Origin: Afifellaceae bacterium
Lineage (GTDB): Bacteria; Pseudomonadota; Alphaproteobacteria; Rhizobiales; Afifellaceae
Length of the DNA stretch: 64,000 nt
Assembly (NCBI GenBank): GCA_028284625.1
Contig: JANQRH010000009.1
Location: forward strand, 248,001 to 312,000
Direction: 5' to 3'
Numbering within the stretch: the first letter of the stretch is position 1; each line of letters opens with the position of its first letter. The notes under the pieces were generated by a model. It did no database searches and was not told the DNA's origin. It saw nothing but the letters and a program-made list of their open reading frames with translations. The position numbers and the translations under genes are program-made. Shown here piece after piece: positions 24,908 through 31,838 of this stretch.

Positions 24908-24920
24908 CTACGTAATTGGG
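24897..24920 (-). repeat. Right terminal inverted repeat of element 1
   Basis: Exact 24-base reverse complement of the left end at 22361-22384, followed by the duplicated target AAAAAAAT at 24921-24928. Confidence 0.92.
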
Positions 24921-24928
24921 AAAAAAAT
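24921..24928. repeat. Target-site duplication of transposon 1, right copy
   Basis: AAAAAAAT, identical to 22353-22360. Confidence 0.85.
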
Positions 24929-24936
24929 CCTTGACG

Positions 24937-24944
24937 CAGCGAAC
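24937..24944. repeat. Target-site duplication of transposon 2, left copy
   Basis: CAGCGAAC immediately before the left end of element 2; the identical octamer is at 26981-26988. Only 8 bases (CCTTGACG) separate it from the duplication of element 1. Confidence 0.88.
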
Positions 24945-24993
24945 GGCATATATCCCCTTGGCGTATGTGGCGGGAATCTGCTAAAGAGCCTGA

Positions 24994-25932
24994 ATGCAGT
25001 TCAAGCTACCTAAGACCGGCGCTGAGTGGTGGGATCGGTTGCGATATCTCGCCAGCGGGACGGTTATCAGCGCGTTTTTCATATGGGCGATCGAAGAAGC
25101 ACTCTCAGAACTTTTATTTGGCTTGTTCTTCGCGGGCCTTCGGTATCTGGGGGTGATGCCTTTGGACCCGGCGTTGATCGAACAGGCGGCATATCTTGCC
25201 TCGTTCATTCTGCCTTTCTTGTTCGTGGCTTTTGTCCTTGCCGTACTGTATTTGACTTATCGAAGTGGCGCAGCAGCCGAGCGCTCTGACAATAGCGCAA
25301 AATATCGGTTTTTTAGATCTCGTTATTTTGTAGTAACATCGTTTACTGGTGTGATTTGCTTGGCAATAGTGGCTTGGATTTTCTTTGTGGGCGACGCGCC
25401 TGACAAAACTGTTACAGCAGGAAATGCACCGCCGCCTAGCACACCATGTAGGAAAATCCCACCAGAGGCGCTTGTCGTTTTATTTGGAAGCAACGCCGCA
25501 TGGATAACAAATGATACCAAAGACCTGATTACATTTTTTGATCAGCCTGTACTGCAAGCCGTTCAATACGAAAACAGTAGTCAACTTGCGATTGTCGGCC
25601 TTCGCTTATATGGCCCAGATAACGAACTTATGGCGTATATAGGCGAGCATGTAGAATGGCTAAGCCAAGAGATATCGGCAGAGCGGCCAGACGAGCGTAC
25701 TGTTTTGATGCGCGATAGCGCGGGCGCTGTGGTGTTCTTGGTCGAATATGTGTCCGAGCGAGTCCTTAGAGTTGAGGGCATATACAAACACCCTAAGCTG
25801 CGAGGGCCTCTTGTGATTGGAAAGGAATCTGCACAATTTCCGCCGCCTGTAGCGCTGAATATGACCCGGTTCTGTTTTGAAAGAACAGGGATAGCGGTTG
25901 ACGAGACGGGGCTTCGATTGGGGGTCAATTAG
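24994..25932 (+). CDS. Transposon passenger membrane protein of unknown function
   Basis: A 312-residue protein with three hydrophobic helices (residues about 22-42, 66-90 and 113-134) followed by a soluble C-terminal domain of roughly 175 residues, predicted mostly beta-strand (PEALVVLFGSNAAWIT, LAIVGLRLYGPDNELMAYIG, SAGAVVFLVEYVSERVL). Similar 'IVG-x-x-L-Y-D-x-x-N-x-L-x-A-x-I' domains occur in unrelated bacteria, to my memory without known function. It begins 14 bases after the left inverted repeat region. A defence, immunity or sensing role would be speculation. Confidence 0.75.
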   Translation: MQFKLPKTGAEWWDRLRYLASGTVISAFFIWAIEEALSELLFGLFFAGLRYLGVMPLDPALIEQAAYLASFILPFLFVAFVLAVLYLTYRSGAAAERSDNSAKYRFFRSRYFVVTSFTGVICLAIVAWIFFVGDAPDKTVTAGNAPPPSTPCRKIPPEALVVLFGSNAAWITNDTKDLITFFDQPVLQAVQYENSSQLAIVGLRLYGPDNELMAYIGEHVEWLSQEISAERPDERTVLMRDSAGAVVFLVEYVSERVLRVEGIYKHPKLRGPLVIGKESAQFPPPVALNMTRFCFERTGIAVDETGLRLGVN

Positions 25933-25936
25933 GGCG

Positions 25937-26161
25937 ATGGCGCGCGGCAAATATTTAAGCCTTGAGGAAGCCCGCCGAGACGGGAAACTCAGGCGCTTTG
26001 CCAAAGAGCATCCCGGCGAGGCCGATGCGGACCGGTTCTTGCGGCTTGTCCAGGCTATGGCCCACGGAAAGACGCCAGCAGAACCGGGAACATCAGGTCG
26101 GGCCGCTTCCGCAGATTCCACCGAAACTCAATCTCACCGAGATACTTCGGAAGATGCTTAG
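25937..26161 (+). CDS. Small charged protein overlapping the transposase gene antisense
   Basis: A 74-residue protein (start MARGKYLSLEEARRDGK) beginning 4 bases after the membrane protein gene stops. Its last 107 bases overlap the 3' end of the transposase gene on the other strand. The first 45 residues look like a real conserved helix-rich protein, and the tail, which is antisense to the transposase, is low complexity. It occupies the same place as the small basic protein of element 1. Confidence 0.6.
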   Translation: MARGKYLSLEEARRDGKLRRFAKEHPGEADADRFLRLVQAMAHGKTPAEPGTSGRAASADSTETQSHRDTSEDA

Positions 26162-26918
26162 GCGACACCCACACATGCGTGCCTTCGATGGTCCGCTTCA
26201 CCATCAGCCAGAAGGCTTCAATGGTGTTGGTGTGGACCTTGCCGCGCACCCATTCCTTGGCCATGTGGTTGACCGTCGCGTGGCGGTATCCAAGCCCTGT
26301 GAGATTGGAGAAGGCGCGGGCGGAGTCGGTCGCGACGCGGGTATCGCGCATGATGTTTGCGGCAACGTGCGGTGTGATGCTGCGGTCGGTCTTGTCGGGG
26401 ATTACGCGGGTAATCACGTCGCCGCCCCGCTCAGCCATGCCCAGCACGATGGCCTTGTCATCCTCGCCTCGCTTGTCATGCCCGCCGACAAACGATTTAT
26501 CGACTTCCACGATGCCCCGGCCAGGACCGCCGAGCATCTCGTCGCCGTCCACCATCGCCATGTAGACGCGGATTTCCCGCGCCATGCGCCAAGCCGTCTT
26601 GTAAGTCACGCCAAGCTGGCGTTGCAGTTCCTTCGCCGCCACGCCGTTGCGCGTCGTGGTGAACATGAACATCGCATAAAACCACTTCTGGAGCGGCGTG
26701 CGCGTCCGCAGGAAAGGCGTTCCCGCCATCGGGTGAACGTGGTGGCCGCAATTGCAGGTGTATGCCGGCATTTTGCGCAGACGCTTCCACTTCCCGATCT
26801 CACCGCACTTCGGGCATTGGTAGTCGGTGCCAAACCGGATGTGAAACAGATGCGCAAGGCACGTGTCGTCATCCGGAAACATGCGGAAAAAGTCTTGTAT
26901 GGTCAGCGTTTTGGCCAT
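26055..26918 (-). CDS. IS1595-family transposase, element 2
   Basis: A 287-residue transposase with an N-terminal zinc ribbon (CPKCGEIGKW...CNCGHH), a helix-turn-helix (GVAAKELQRQLGVTYKTAWRM) and an ISXO2-type catalytic domain with acidic residues in IVEVDKSFVGG, VATDSARAF and HTNTIEAFWLMVKR. Families usually read DET or DES after the first Asp; here it is DKS, a mild deviation. The frame is intact. The ribosome-binding site GGAGAGGG precedes the ATG. Confidence 0.93.
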   Translation of the reverse strand: MAKTLTIQDFFRMFPDDDTCLAHLFHIRFGTDYQCPKCGEIGKWKRLRKMPAYTCNCGHHVHPMAGTPFLRTRTPLQKWFYAMFMFTTTRNGVAAKELQRQLGVTYKTAWRMAREIRVYMAMVDGDEMLGGPGRGIVEVDKSFVGGHDKRGEDDKAIVLGMAERGGDVITRVIPDKTDRSITPHVAANIMRDTRVATDSARAFSNLTGLGYRHATVNHMAKEWVRGKVHTNTIEAFWLMVKRTIEGTHVWVSPKHLPKYLGEIEFRWNLRKRPDLMFPVLLASFRGP

Positions 26919-26938
26919 TTCCCTCTCCTATCAAAAGG

Positions 26939-26967
26939 AATATAGGGAATGCCATTACATACGTCAA
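26939..26967 (-). promoter_or_regulatory. Transposase promoter of element 2
   Basis: On the minus strand: TTGACG (26967-26962) inside the right inverted repeat, 17 bases, then TATATT (26944-26939). It has the same design as in element 1. Confidence 0.75.
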
Positions 26968-26980
26968 GGGGATATATGCC

Positions 26981-26988
26981 CAGCGAAC
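26981..26988. repeat. Target-site duplication of transposon 2, right copy
   Basis: CAGCGAAC, identical to 24937-24944. Confidence 0.88.
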
Positions 26989-27059
26989 GGTGATTTCATA
27001 GGTTTTGGTCACGGTCGGACGATTGCGTCTGGCGGCACAGATCTCCCGGACAATTTGGA

Positions 27060-27584
27060 ATGGATGGCGGTGTTGATTGGGCCGACGTGCGCCAGGCTTA
27101 TGAGCGAAACGAAGAATCCGTAGCGGCCATCCAGCGGCGCTTTGGGCTGACCGCCCGAGAGCTCAGGCAGCGCCGAGAGAGCGAAGGATGGACGCCGCGG
27201 GCGCCGGTCGCCAAGCGCGCCATAAGCCCCGCGACTTCAAACAAGACAGTCGATCTGGAGCAGCGGCTGACCTCGCTCGTTGCTGCGGGCGTGGACTCGC
27301 TGACAAAGCAATTCGCTAAAGAGGAGCTCAACATAGGGACCGCGCGGGTGCTGACGGAACTCTGCCGCGCGGCGGACATCATGAAACGATCGCAACGCAT
27401 GCAAAAGTCGGGGCGGGCGCGCGAGAAAAAGAACAACGATGCCGGGCACGACTTCCGCGACGATCCCGAATGGCTCCTTGCCGAAATCAATCGACGGCTC
27501 GATCGCCTTGGCAAGCATGCCGCCAGTCAGGCGGCAGGCGATCCTGCAGGCGGCACTGAAGAAGAGGGGGCCGCAGGCGCTTAG
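27060..27584 (+). CDS. Small terminase-like protein of a gene transfer agent cluster
   Basis: A 174-residue protein. The N-terminus is a helix-turn-helix of the type used by small terminases to grip DNA (DWADVRQAYERNEESVAAIQ, then RRFGLTARELRQRRESEGW). A basic helical middle and a DPEWLLAEINRRLDRLG segment follow. It overlaps the large terminase by 68 bases, which is the normal order for GTA and phage packaging genes. The two transposons sit directly in front of it and may have changed its expression. Confidence 0.8.
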   Translation: MDGGVDWADVRQAYERNEESVAAIQRRFGLTARELRQRRESEGWTPRAPVAKRAISPATSNKTVDLEQRLTSLVAAGVDSLTKQFAKEELNIGTARVLTELCRAADIMKRSQRMQKSGRAREKKNNDAGHDFRDDPEWLLAEINRRLDRLGKHAASQAAGDPAGGTEEEGAAGA

Positions 27585-28815
27585 GGACTACGAAAGCTCC
27601 TGGGCGTCGTGGGCGCGCGCTGACCAGCTTGCGCCTGAGGGGGATTGGACCACCTGGCTCTTTCTTGGCGGGCGGGGTGCGGGAAAGACGCGCGCCGGTG
27701 CAGAATGGGTTCGGTCCGTGATCCTCGCCGGTACCGGGGAAGCGACATCGGGCGGGCGTATCGCGCTGGTCGGTGAGACGCTTGCGGATGTGCGCGATGT
27801 GATGGTGAACGGCGAGTCGGGGCTTTTAAGGCTCGACTGGGGAAGGGACGCGCGGCCCAAATGGCTTGGGACGAAGCGTGTTATCGAGTTTTCCGACGGC
27901 ACCACGGCCATGGCCTTCTCCTCGGAGGATCCAGAGAGCCTGCGCGGCCACCAATTCGTCGCCGCCTGGTGCGACGAGCTGGCGAAGTGGAAATATCCCG
28001 ACGCGACGTGGGACATGCTGCAGTTCGGCTTGCGGCTCGGCAAGCGGCCGCGGCAGGTCGTGACCACCACGCCGCGCCCGATCCCGCTTCTGAAGCGGAT
28101 CATGGCGGACCCGAACACAGCGAAGACGCATGCGCGAACGGCCGCCAATCCGTATCTCGCCGATGCGTTTCTTGAGCGCATTGTCGCGCGATACCAGGGC
28201 ACGCGGCTCGGACGGCAGGAGCTTGACGCGGAGCTGATTGAGGAGCGTGACGATGCGCTGTGGCAGCGCAGGGCGCTTGATGAATGCCGCGTCGACGCTG
28301 CGCCGCCGCTGAAGCGCATCGTGCTCGCGGTCGATCCGCCGGCGTCCTCCGGCGAACGGTCCGATTCCTGCGGACTGGTGGCGGCGGGCGTCGCGTCCGA
28401 TGGCGTCGGCTATGTGCTCTGCGACGTGACCGCCGGGCGGCTGACGCCGGCACGGTGGGCGAAGCGTGCGGTCGATCTCTATCACCGGCTGGAAGCCGAC
28501 CGCATCGTGGCGGAGGTCAACCAGGGCGGCGACATGGTCGAGGCGGTGATCCGCCAAGCCGATGAATCCGTGCCGGTCGAACAGGTGCGCGCCTATCGCG
28601 GCAAGTATCTGCGGGCAGAGCCCGTCGCCGCGCTTTATGAACAGGGACGCGTCAAACATGTCGGAACGCTGCCGGAGCTTGAGGACGAGATGTGCGATTT
28701 CGGGCTCGGCGGGCTCTCCTCGGGACGCTCGCCCGACCGGCTCGACGCGCTGGTCTGGGCCTTGTCGGCGCTGATGCTGACGAAGGCGGGCAAGCCGCGG
28801 GTGCGGGGGATCTAG
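27517..28815 (+). CDS. Large terminase, GTA-type DNA-packaging ATPase/nuclease
   Basis: About 432 residues from ATG 27517; the frame reads further upstream but overlaps the small terminase. The ATPase domain has Walker A GGRGAGKTRAGAEW (residues about 51-64), and the Walker B region is in FVAAWCDELAKWKYP. The nuclease domain has acidic residues in LAVDPPASSG, VAEVNQGGDM and the closing SPDRLDALVWALSAL. This pattern matches the Rhodobacter-type GTA terminase. It is intact. Confidence 0.93.
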   Translation: MPPVRRQAILQAALKKRGPQALRDYESSWASWARADQLAPEGDWTTWLFLGGRGAGKTRAGAEWVRSVILAGTGEATSGGRIALVGETLADVRDVMVNGESGLLRLDWGRDARPKWLGTKRVIEFSDGTTAMAFSSEDPESLRGHQFVAAWCDELAKWKYPDATWDMLQFGLRLGKRPRQVVTTTPRPIPLLKRIMADPNTAKTHARTAANPYLADAFLERIVARYQGTRLGRQELDAELIEERDDALWQRRALDECRVDAAPPLKRIVLAVDPPASSGERSDSCGLVAAGVASDGVGYVLCDVTAGRLTPARWAKRAVDLYHRLEADRIVAEVNQGGDMVEAVIRQADESVPVEQVRAYRGKYLRAEPVAALYEQGRVKHVGTLPELEDEMCDFGLGGLSSGRSPDRLDALVWALSALMLTKAGKPRVRGI

Positions 28816-28825
28816 GTCACGCGAC

Positions 28826-28892
28826 GAAAAAAGGCCGCGCGGACTTTGCCGGCGGCCAAGTCAAGGGAGGAGTGCCATCGGAGATGGCAACG
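28826..28892 (-). ncRNA. suhB/MmgR-like small RNA, copy C
   Basis: Minus-strand RNA of about 65 nt: a 5' hairpin (TGCCATC/GATGGCA), then CUCCUCCCUUGACU, then a GC-rich terminator hairpin (GGCCGC/GCGGCC) and a U6 tract at 28832-28827. It is the most divergent of three tandem copies. The unpaired CUCCUCCC is a typical anti-Shine-Dalgarno sequence. I see no clear promoter at the expected spacing, so this copy may be weakly expressed. Confidence 0.65.
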
Positions 28893-28997
28893 GACGGGAC
28901 CATACAGCCCGGATGTGTATTGAACGTGAATGCGCATCCGTCCAACGTGCTTCAAAATCGAGCGTTTCTGGACGACCATTTTTTTTCGGCGGCGCAC

Positions 28998-29064
28998 AAA
29001 AAAGGGCCGCACGGCTGGTGGCCGGCGGCCCAAGTCTAGGGAGGAAACGCCCTTATGAGGGCAA
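28998..29064 (-). ncRNA. suhB/MmgR-like small RNA, copy B
   Basis: Minus-strand RNA: a hairpin GCCCU-CAUA-AGGGC, single-stranded GUUUCCUCCCUAGACU, a terminator hairpin (GGGCCGC/GCGGCCC) and a U6 tract at 29003-28998. The promoter candidate is TTGTGA (29097-29092), 17 bases, TACTTC (29074-29069). The architecture and the CCUCCCUAGACU core match, from memory, the alphaproteobacterial suhB/MmgR family of trans-acting small RNAs. Confidence 0.75.
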
Positions 29065-29098
29065 CCCAGAAGTAGTGTGGGACCGACCTGATCACAAG

Positions 29099-29340
29099 GC
29101 CCGGGGGGTGGAGAAGCCGCCAAATGGTGCACAAAACAGCGCCAAGTGACAAATTGGCCGCACTTTAGGCAGGTATTCTGGGTTGTGGCACAAGCCCGCT
29201 GAACGGGAACGAGCAGAATCCGGCGGATTTTGATTCGTTTCGGCGATCTGAGGGGTGATTTCGGTCGATTGGGGCGACTTGGCCGGTAAAGGCGCTGGGG
29301 CCGGTGGCCCCCAATTGCTCCGAGCGGTTGCACCCACGTC
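29099..29340. other. Spacer between small RNA copies
   Basis: About 240 bases between copies A and B. I find no gene, hairpin with a T-tract, or further copy of the small RNA core in it. Confidence 0.4.
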
Positions 29341-29355
29341 CGCGCCTCTCAGACG

Positions 29356-29422
29356 AAAAAAGAGCCGCAACGGGGATGCCGTGCGGCCCTAGTCTAGGGA
29401 GGAAACGCCCAATGAGGGCAAG
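29356..29422 (-). ncRNA. suhB/MmgR-like small RNA, copy A
   Basis: Minus-strand RNA: a hairpin GCCC-UCAUU-GGGC, single-stranded GUUUCCUCCCUAGACU (identical to copy B), a terminator hairpin (GGGCCGCA/UGCGGCUC) and a U6 tract at 29361-29356. The promoter is TTGTTG (29454-29449), 17 bases, TATATT (29431-29426), with the transcript expected to start near 29420. It lies 100 bases before the portal gene on the opposite strand. Confidence 0.78.
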
Positions 29423-29425
29423 CCG

Positions 29426-29454
29426 AATATAGGCGGCTCGTTGCGGTGCAACAA
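29426..29454 (-). promoter_or_regulatory. Promoter of small RNA copy A
   Basis: Minus strand TTGTTG-N17-TATATT, ending 4 bases before the conserved UUGCCC that opens the small RNA. Copy B has an equally spaced TTGTGA-N17-TACTTC at 29097-29069. Confidence 0.6.
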
Positions 29455-29524
29455 GCACAGCAGCGGGATGCTGCTATGCACAAAACGCATGGAACGCGCG
29501 TCCGGCGCGAGGGGACGAATTTAC

Positions 29525-30715
29525 ATGCTCGATTGGTTGAAACAGGGCCGCGCGCCAAATGGCGCCGGCGAGCGATCCCATGCGCCGGGCCTCGATGCGA
29601 AGGCTTCCAAAGCCGGGACGGTGATCGCGCTGCACACGGCCGGGCGCCCGGTGTGGACGGCGCGCACCTATGCCAGCCTGGCGCGCGCTGGCTACATGCG
29701 AAACCCCATCGTCTACCGATCGGTGCGTATGGTGGCGGAGGCCGGCGCCTCGGTGCCGTGGCTGCTCTACGACGGGGCGGCGGAGCTCGACGATCACCCG
29801 CTCTTGAGGCTTCTGGCCAAGCCCAATCCGCACCAATCGGGCGCGGATTTTCTGGAGGCGCTTTACGGGCACCTGCTTGTTTCCGGCAATGCCTATGCGG
29901 AAGCCGTGTCGGTCGATGGGGCGATCCGCGAGCTTTATGCACTTAGGCCGGATCGGATGAGCGTCGTGCCGGATGCCAATGGATGGCCGGCGGCGTTCGA
30001 GTACCATGCAAACGGCAGGACCGTGCGCTTTGCGCAGGACGGCGATGCGCCGGCGTCACCCATTCTGCATGTCGCGCAATTCCATCCGCTCGATGATTAT
30101 TACGGCTTTCCGCCGCTTGAAGCGGCGCAGATGAGCCTTGATGTGCACAACGCGGCGAGCGGCTGGAACAAGGCGCTTCTGGACAATTCGGCGCGGCCCT
30201 CCGGCGCGCTTGTCTACAAAGGCGAGGATGGCGCCAACCTCTCCGAGGAGCAGTTTGAGCGGCTGCGCGACGAGCTGACCCAGAGTTTTTCCGGCGCAGC
30301 GCATGCCGGGCGGCCGTTGCTTCTTGAAGGCGGGCTCAGCTGGCAATCGATGAGCCTCTCGCCGAAGGACATGGACTTTCTGCAGCTCAAGCATTCCGCG
30401 GCGCGGGAGATCGCGCTCGCCTTCGGCGTGCCGCCCATGCTGCTCGGCATTCCCGGCGACAACACCTATGCGAATTATCGCGAGGCGAACCTGGCCTTCT
30501 GGCGGCAGACGGTGCTGCCGCTGGTGAACCGCTTTGCGCAGGCCTTCAGCGGTTGGCTTGGGCCGGCCTGGGGGGAGGGGCTGCGGCTCGGCTTCGACAC
30601 CGATCAGGTGGAGGCGCTCAGCATCGAACGCGAGGCGCTGTGGCGGCGCGTCAGCGACGCGGACTTCATCACGCCCGACGAGAAACGCGAAGCAGTGGGC
30701 TATGGTACGAATTGA
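29525..30715 (+). CDS. HK97-family portal protein, GTA type
   Basis: A 396-residue protein from ATG 29525. It forms the ring through which DNA enters the capsid. Family landmarks are YASLARAGYMRNPIVYRSVRM, SGADFLEALYGHLLVSGNAY, HPLDDYYGFPPLEAA and AFGVPPMLLGIPGDNTYANYREA. The length agrees with Rhodobacter GTA gp3. The ending (DEKREAVGYGTN) occurs at the border of an AT-richer accessory island, so the last few residues could have been replaced by the insertion. Confidence 0.92.
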   Translation: MLDWLKQGRAPNGAGERSHAPGLDAKASKAGTVIALHTAGRPVWTARTYASLARAGYMRNPIVYRSVRMVAEAGASVPWLLYDGAAELDDHPLLRLLAKPNPHQSGADFLEALYGHLLVSGNAYAEAVSVDGAIRELYALRPDRMSVVPDANGWPAAFEYHANGRTVRFAQDGDAPASPILHVAQFHPLDDYYGFPPLEAAQMSLDVHNAASGWNKALLDNSARPSGALVYKGEDGANLSEEQFERLRDELTQSFSGAAHAGRPLLLEGGLSWQSMSLSPKDMDFLQLKHSAAREIALAFGVPPMLLGIPGDNTYANYREANLAFWRQTVLPLVNRFAQAFSGWLGPAWGEGLRLGFDTDQVEALSIEREALWRRVSDADFITPDEKREAVGYGTN

Positions 30716-30929
30716 CGGACTTCAGCGCTGCCCAGCAATCTCAACGAAATCACCAACTTTTTTGGAGAAAGCTGGTGTTGATATCCAGTTGGAATCAAAA
30801 ACTGAATCGGATCAGGGATTTGATATATGCGATCTTATGTCGCACCGCTCTTCATTGTTTGTATATTGCGCGTTAGTAATTAGCGTAATGTTCGTATAAA
30901 TGAACCCCACGGTTGTAGGGGGAGCAGCT
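30716..30929. other. Intergenic, start of accessory island
   Basis: 214 bases, more AT-rich than the flanking GTA genes. They contain TTGTTTGTATATTGCG-like promoter material around 30857 but no full-length gene. The island runs to about 32990. Confidence 0.4.
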
Positions 30930-31112
30930 ATGGGACCGAACGATTTGGTTGATGACTGTCGCCTGCAACTGCCGGCGAATAACATATTCCGATACTATCA
31001 GCAGAATGGCATGCCGCCGGTTCCATCCGCAGCACGGAAGGAGCTCGTCATCCGTACGGCGACAGAAGTCCAACGTGCTCGCCTTGCGCGGAAGCGCAAG
31101 GGTTCTGACTGA
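30930..31112 (+). CDS. Small protein in the GTA-located island
   Basis: A 60-residue protein beginning MGPNDLVDDCRLQLP, with an excellent ribosome-binding site (AGGGGGAG) five bases before the ATG at 30930. The C-terminal 20 residues are strongly basic (RARLARKRKG). No recognised family. The strong initiation signal is the main reason for calling it. Confidence 0.5.
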   Translation: MGPNDLVDDCRLQLPANNIFRYYQQNGMPPVPSAARKELVIRTATEVQRARLARKRKGSD

Positions 31113-31178
31113 CCCCTTTTCAACTATTCAGAGCATTAGTAACGTCGCCTCTTTGTGATTCGAACTTGGGGGGCGAAC

Positions 31179-31787
31179 GTGCAGACGTCGTCTGTTGCGG
31201 GCACCGTTGTATTAACCCCGGAAGTATTTGAACGGTGGCAGGACTCGCAGGTCTTTCACGCAGAGCTGTGCGAGTGCTGTGAGATAGTTGCTATTCGAAG
31301 CGGCTTAGAGGTCACGGTTTCGCTAGAGTTGACAGTAGCGGTAGTCGAGGCTTGGAAGCATGAATGCCATCAATGGCTGACGACTATGCTGCCTCCCGGC
31401 AACTCCGCCCTAAGCCATCTGAAAATGGCGGCGATATTGCTCGACAAGATGTGCGCCTTGACGCCTGTGGCCATTTCTGGCGAGGGGCACTCTGAAGAGT
31501 CGTCACCCGAGAACATTCAGGACGGGTGCGCCTGGCCGGAGCTCCCCAACAAGTTCGAGATGCGGGAGATATGTAAGTTTAAAGACGGCGGTTGCCACTA
31601 CCTCGCTTGGCAGATTATCTATCACGTTTGCGAGTTTTTCGAGGAGAATAGAACTGATCGATTAGACGATTTTGTCGATAGAAGAACAGATGAGTTTGAG
31701 CTTGATATTGTATCTGGATTGTTAAGTAAAAAGTTGTCGGCTCAAGCCATTCACCTTATTCTTAAGGCCCTTTTCTTGCGCGACTGA
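31179..31787 (+). CDS. Unknown protein in the GTA-located island
   Basis: A 202-residue soluble protein from GTG 31179, preceded by a G6 run at the right spacing; GTG 31155 is an alternative. It is cysteine-rich near residues 30-40 (ELCECCEIV), has helical stretches (VAVVEAWKHECHQWL, AWQIIYHVCEFFEEN), and ends in hydrophobic helices without a membrane segment. I do not recognise the family. It differs in base use from the GTA genes on both sides, which fits a later insertion. Confidence 0.6.
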   Translation: MQTSSVAGTVVLTPEVFERWQDSQVFHAELCECCEIVAIRSGLEVTVSLELTVAVVEAWKHECHQWLTTMLPPGNSALSHLKMAAILLDKMCALTPVAISGEGHSEESSPENIQDGCAWPELPNKFEMREICKFKDGGCHYLAWQIIYHVCEFFEENRTDRLDDFVDRRTDEFELDIVSGLLSKKLSAQAIHLILKALFLRD

Positions 31788-31838
31788 AAATTGCGAAGCG
31801 TCTACTAGACACTACTGTTCGCTGGCTATCGCTGCGTC

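Larger units (their letters stand above)
22361..24920. mobile_element. IS1595-family transposon with passenger genes (element 1)
   Basis: A 2560-bp element defined by perfect 24-bp terminal inverted repeats (22361-22384 and 24897-24920, outer end CCCAATTACG) and the flanking 8-bp duplication AAAAAAAT. It holds four overlapping plus-strand genes (22499-23915) and a converging transposase gene (23921-24859). Each inverted repeat contains a TTGACA that serves as the -35 box of an inward promoter. The ends, duplication and transposase all appear intact, so the element may be recent or still mobile. Confidence 0.92.
24945..26980. mobile_element. IS1595-family transposon with membrane-protein passenger (element 2)
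   Basis: A 2036-bp element. The terminal inverted repeats start GGCATATATCCCCTTG at both ends (24945 inward and 26980 inward) and agree at 23 of the first 24 positions. The 8-bp duplication CAGCGAAC flanks it exactly. It contains a 312-residue membrane protein, a small basic protein, and a converging transposase of a different IS1595 subgroup from element 1. The different ends and duplications show the two elements arrived independently. Confidence 0.92.

Noticed and set aside
22353-24928. AAAAAAAT duplication as chance low-complexity sequence
   Set aside because: It stands at both ends with exactly 8 bases, the length expected for the family, next to perfect inverted repeats; chance is unlikely although A-runs are simple.
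22361-26980. The two insertion elements as one composite transposon
   Set aside because: The ends are unrelated in sequence and each element has its own, different 8-bp duplication, so they moved separately.
28826-29422. CRISPR array from three repeats
   Set aside because: Units are about 65 nt, spaced irregularly by 100-290 bases, and each has a terminator; no short regular spacers and no cas genes.
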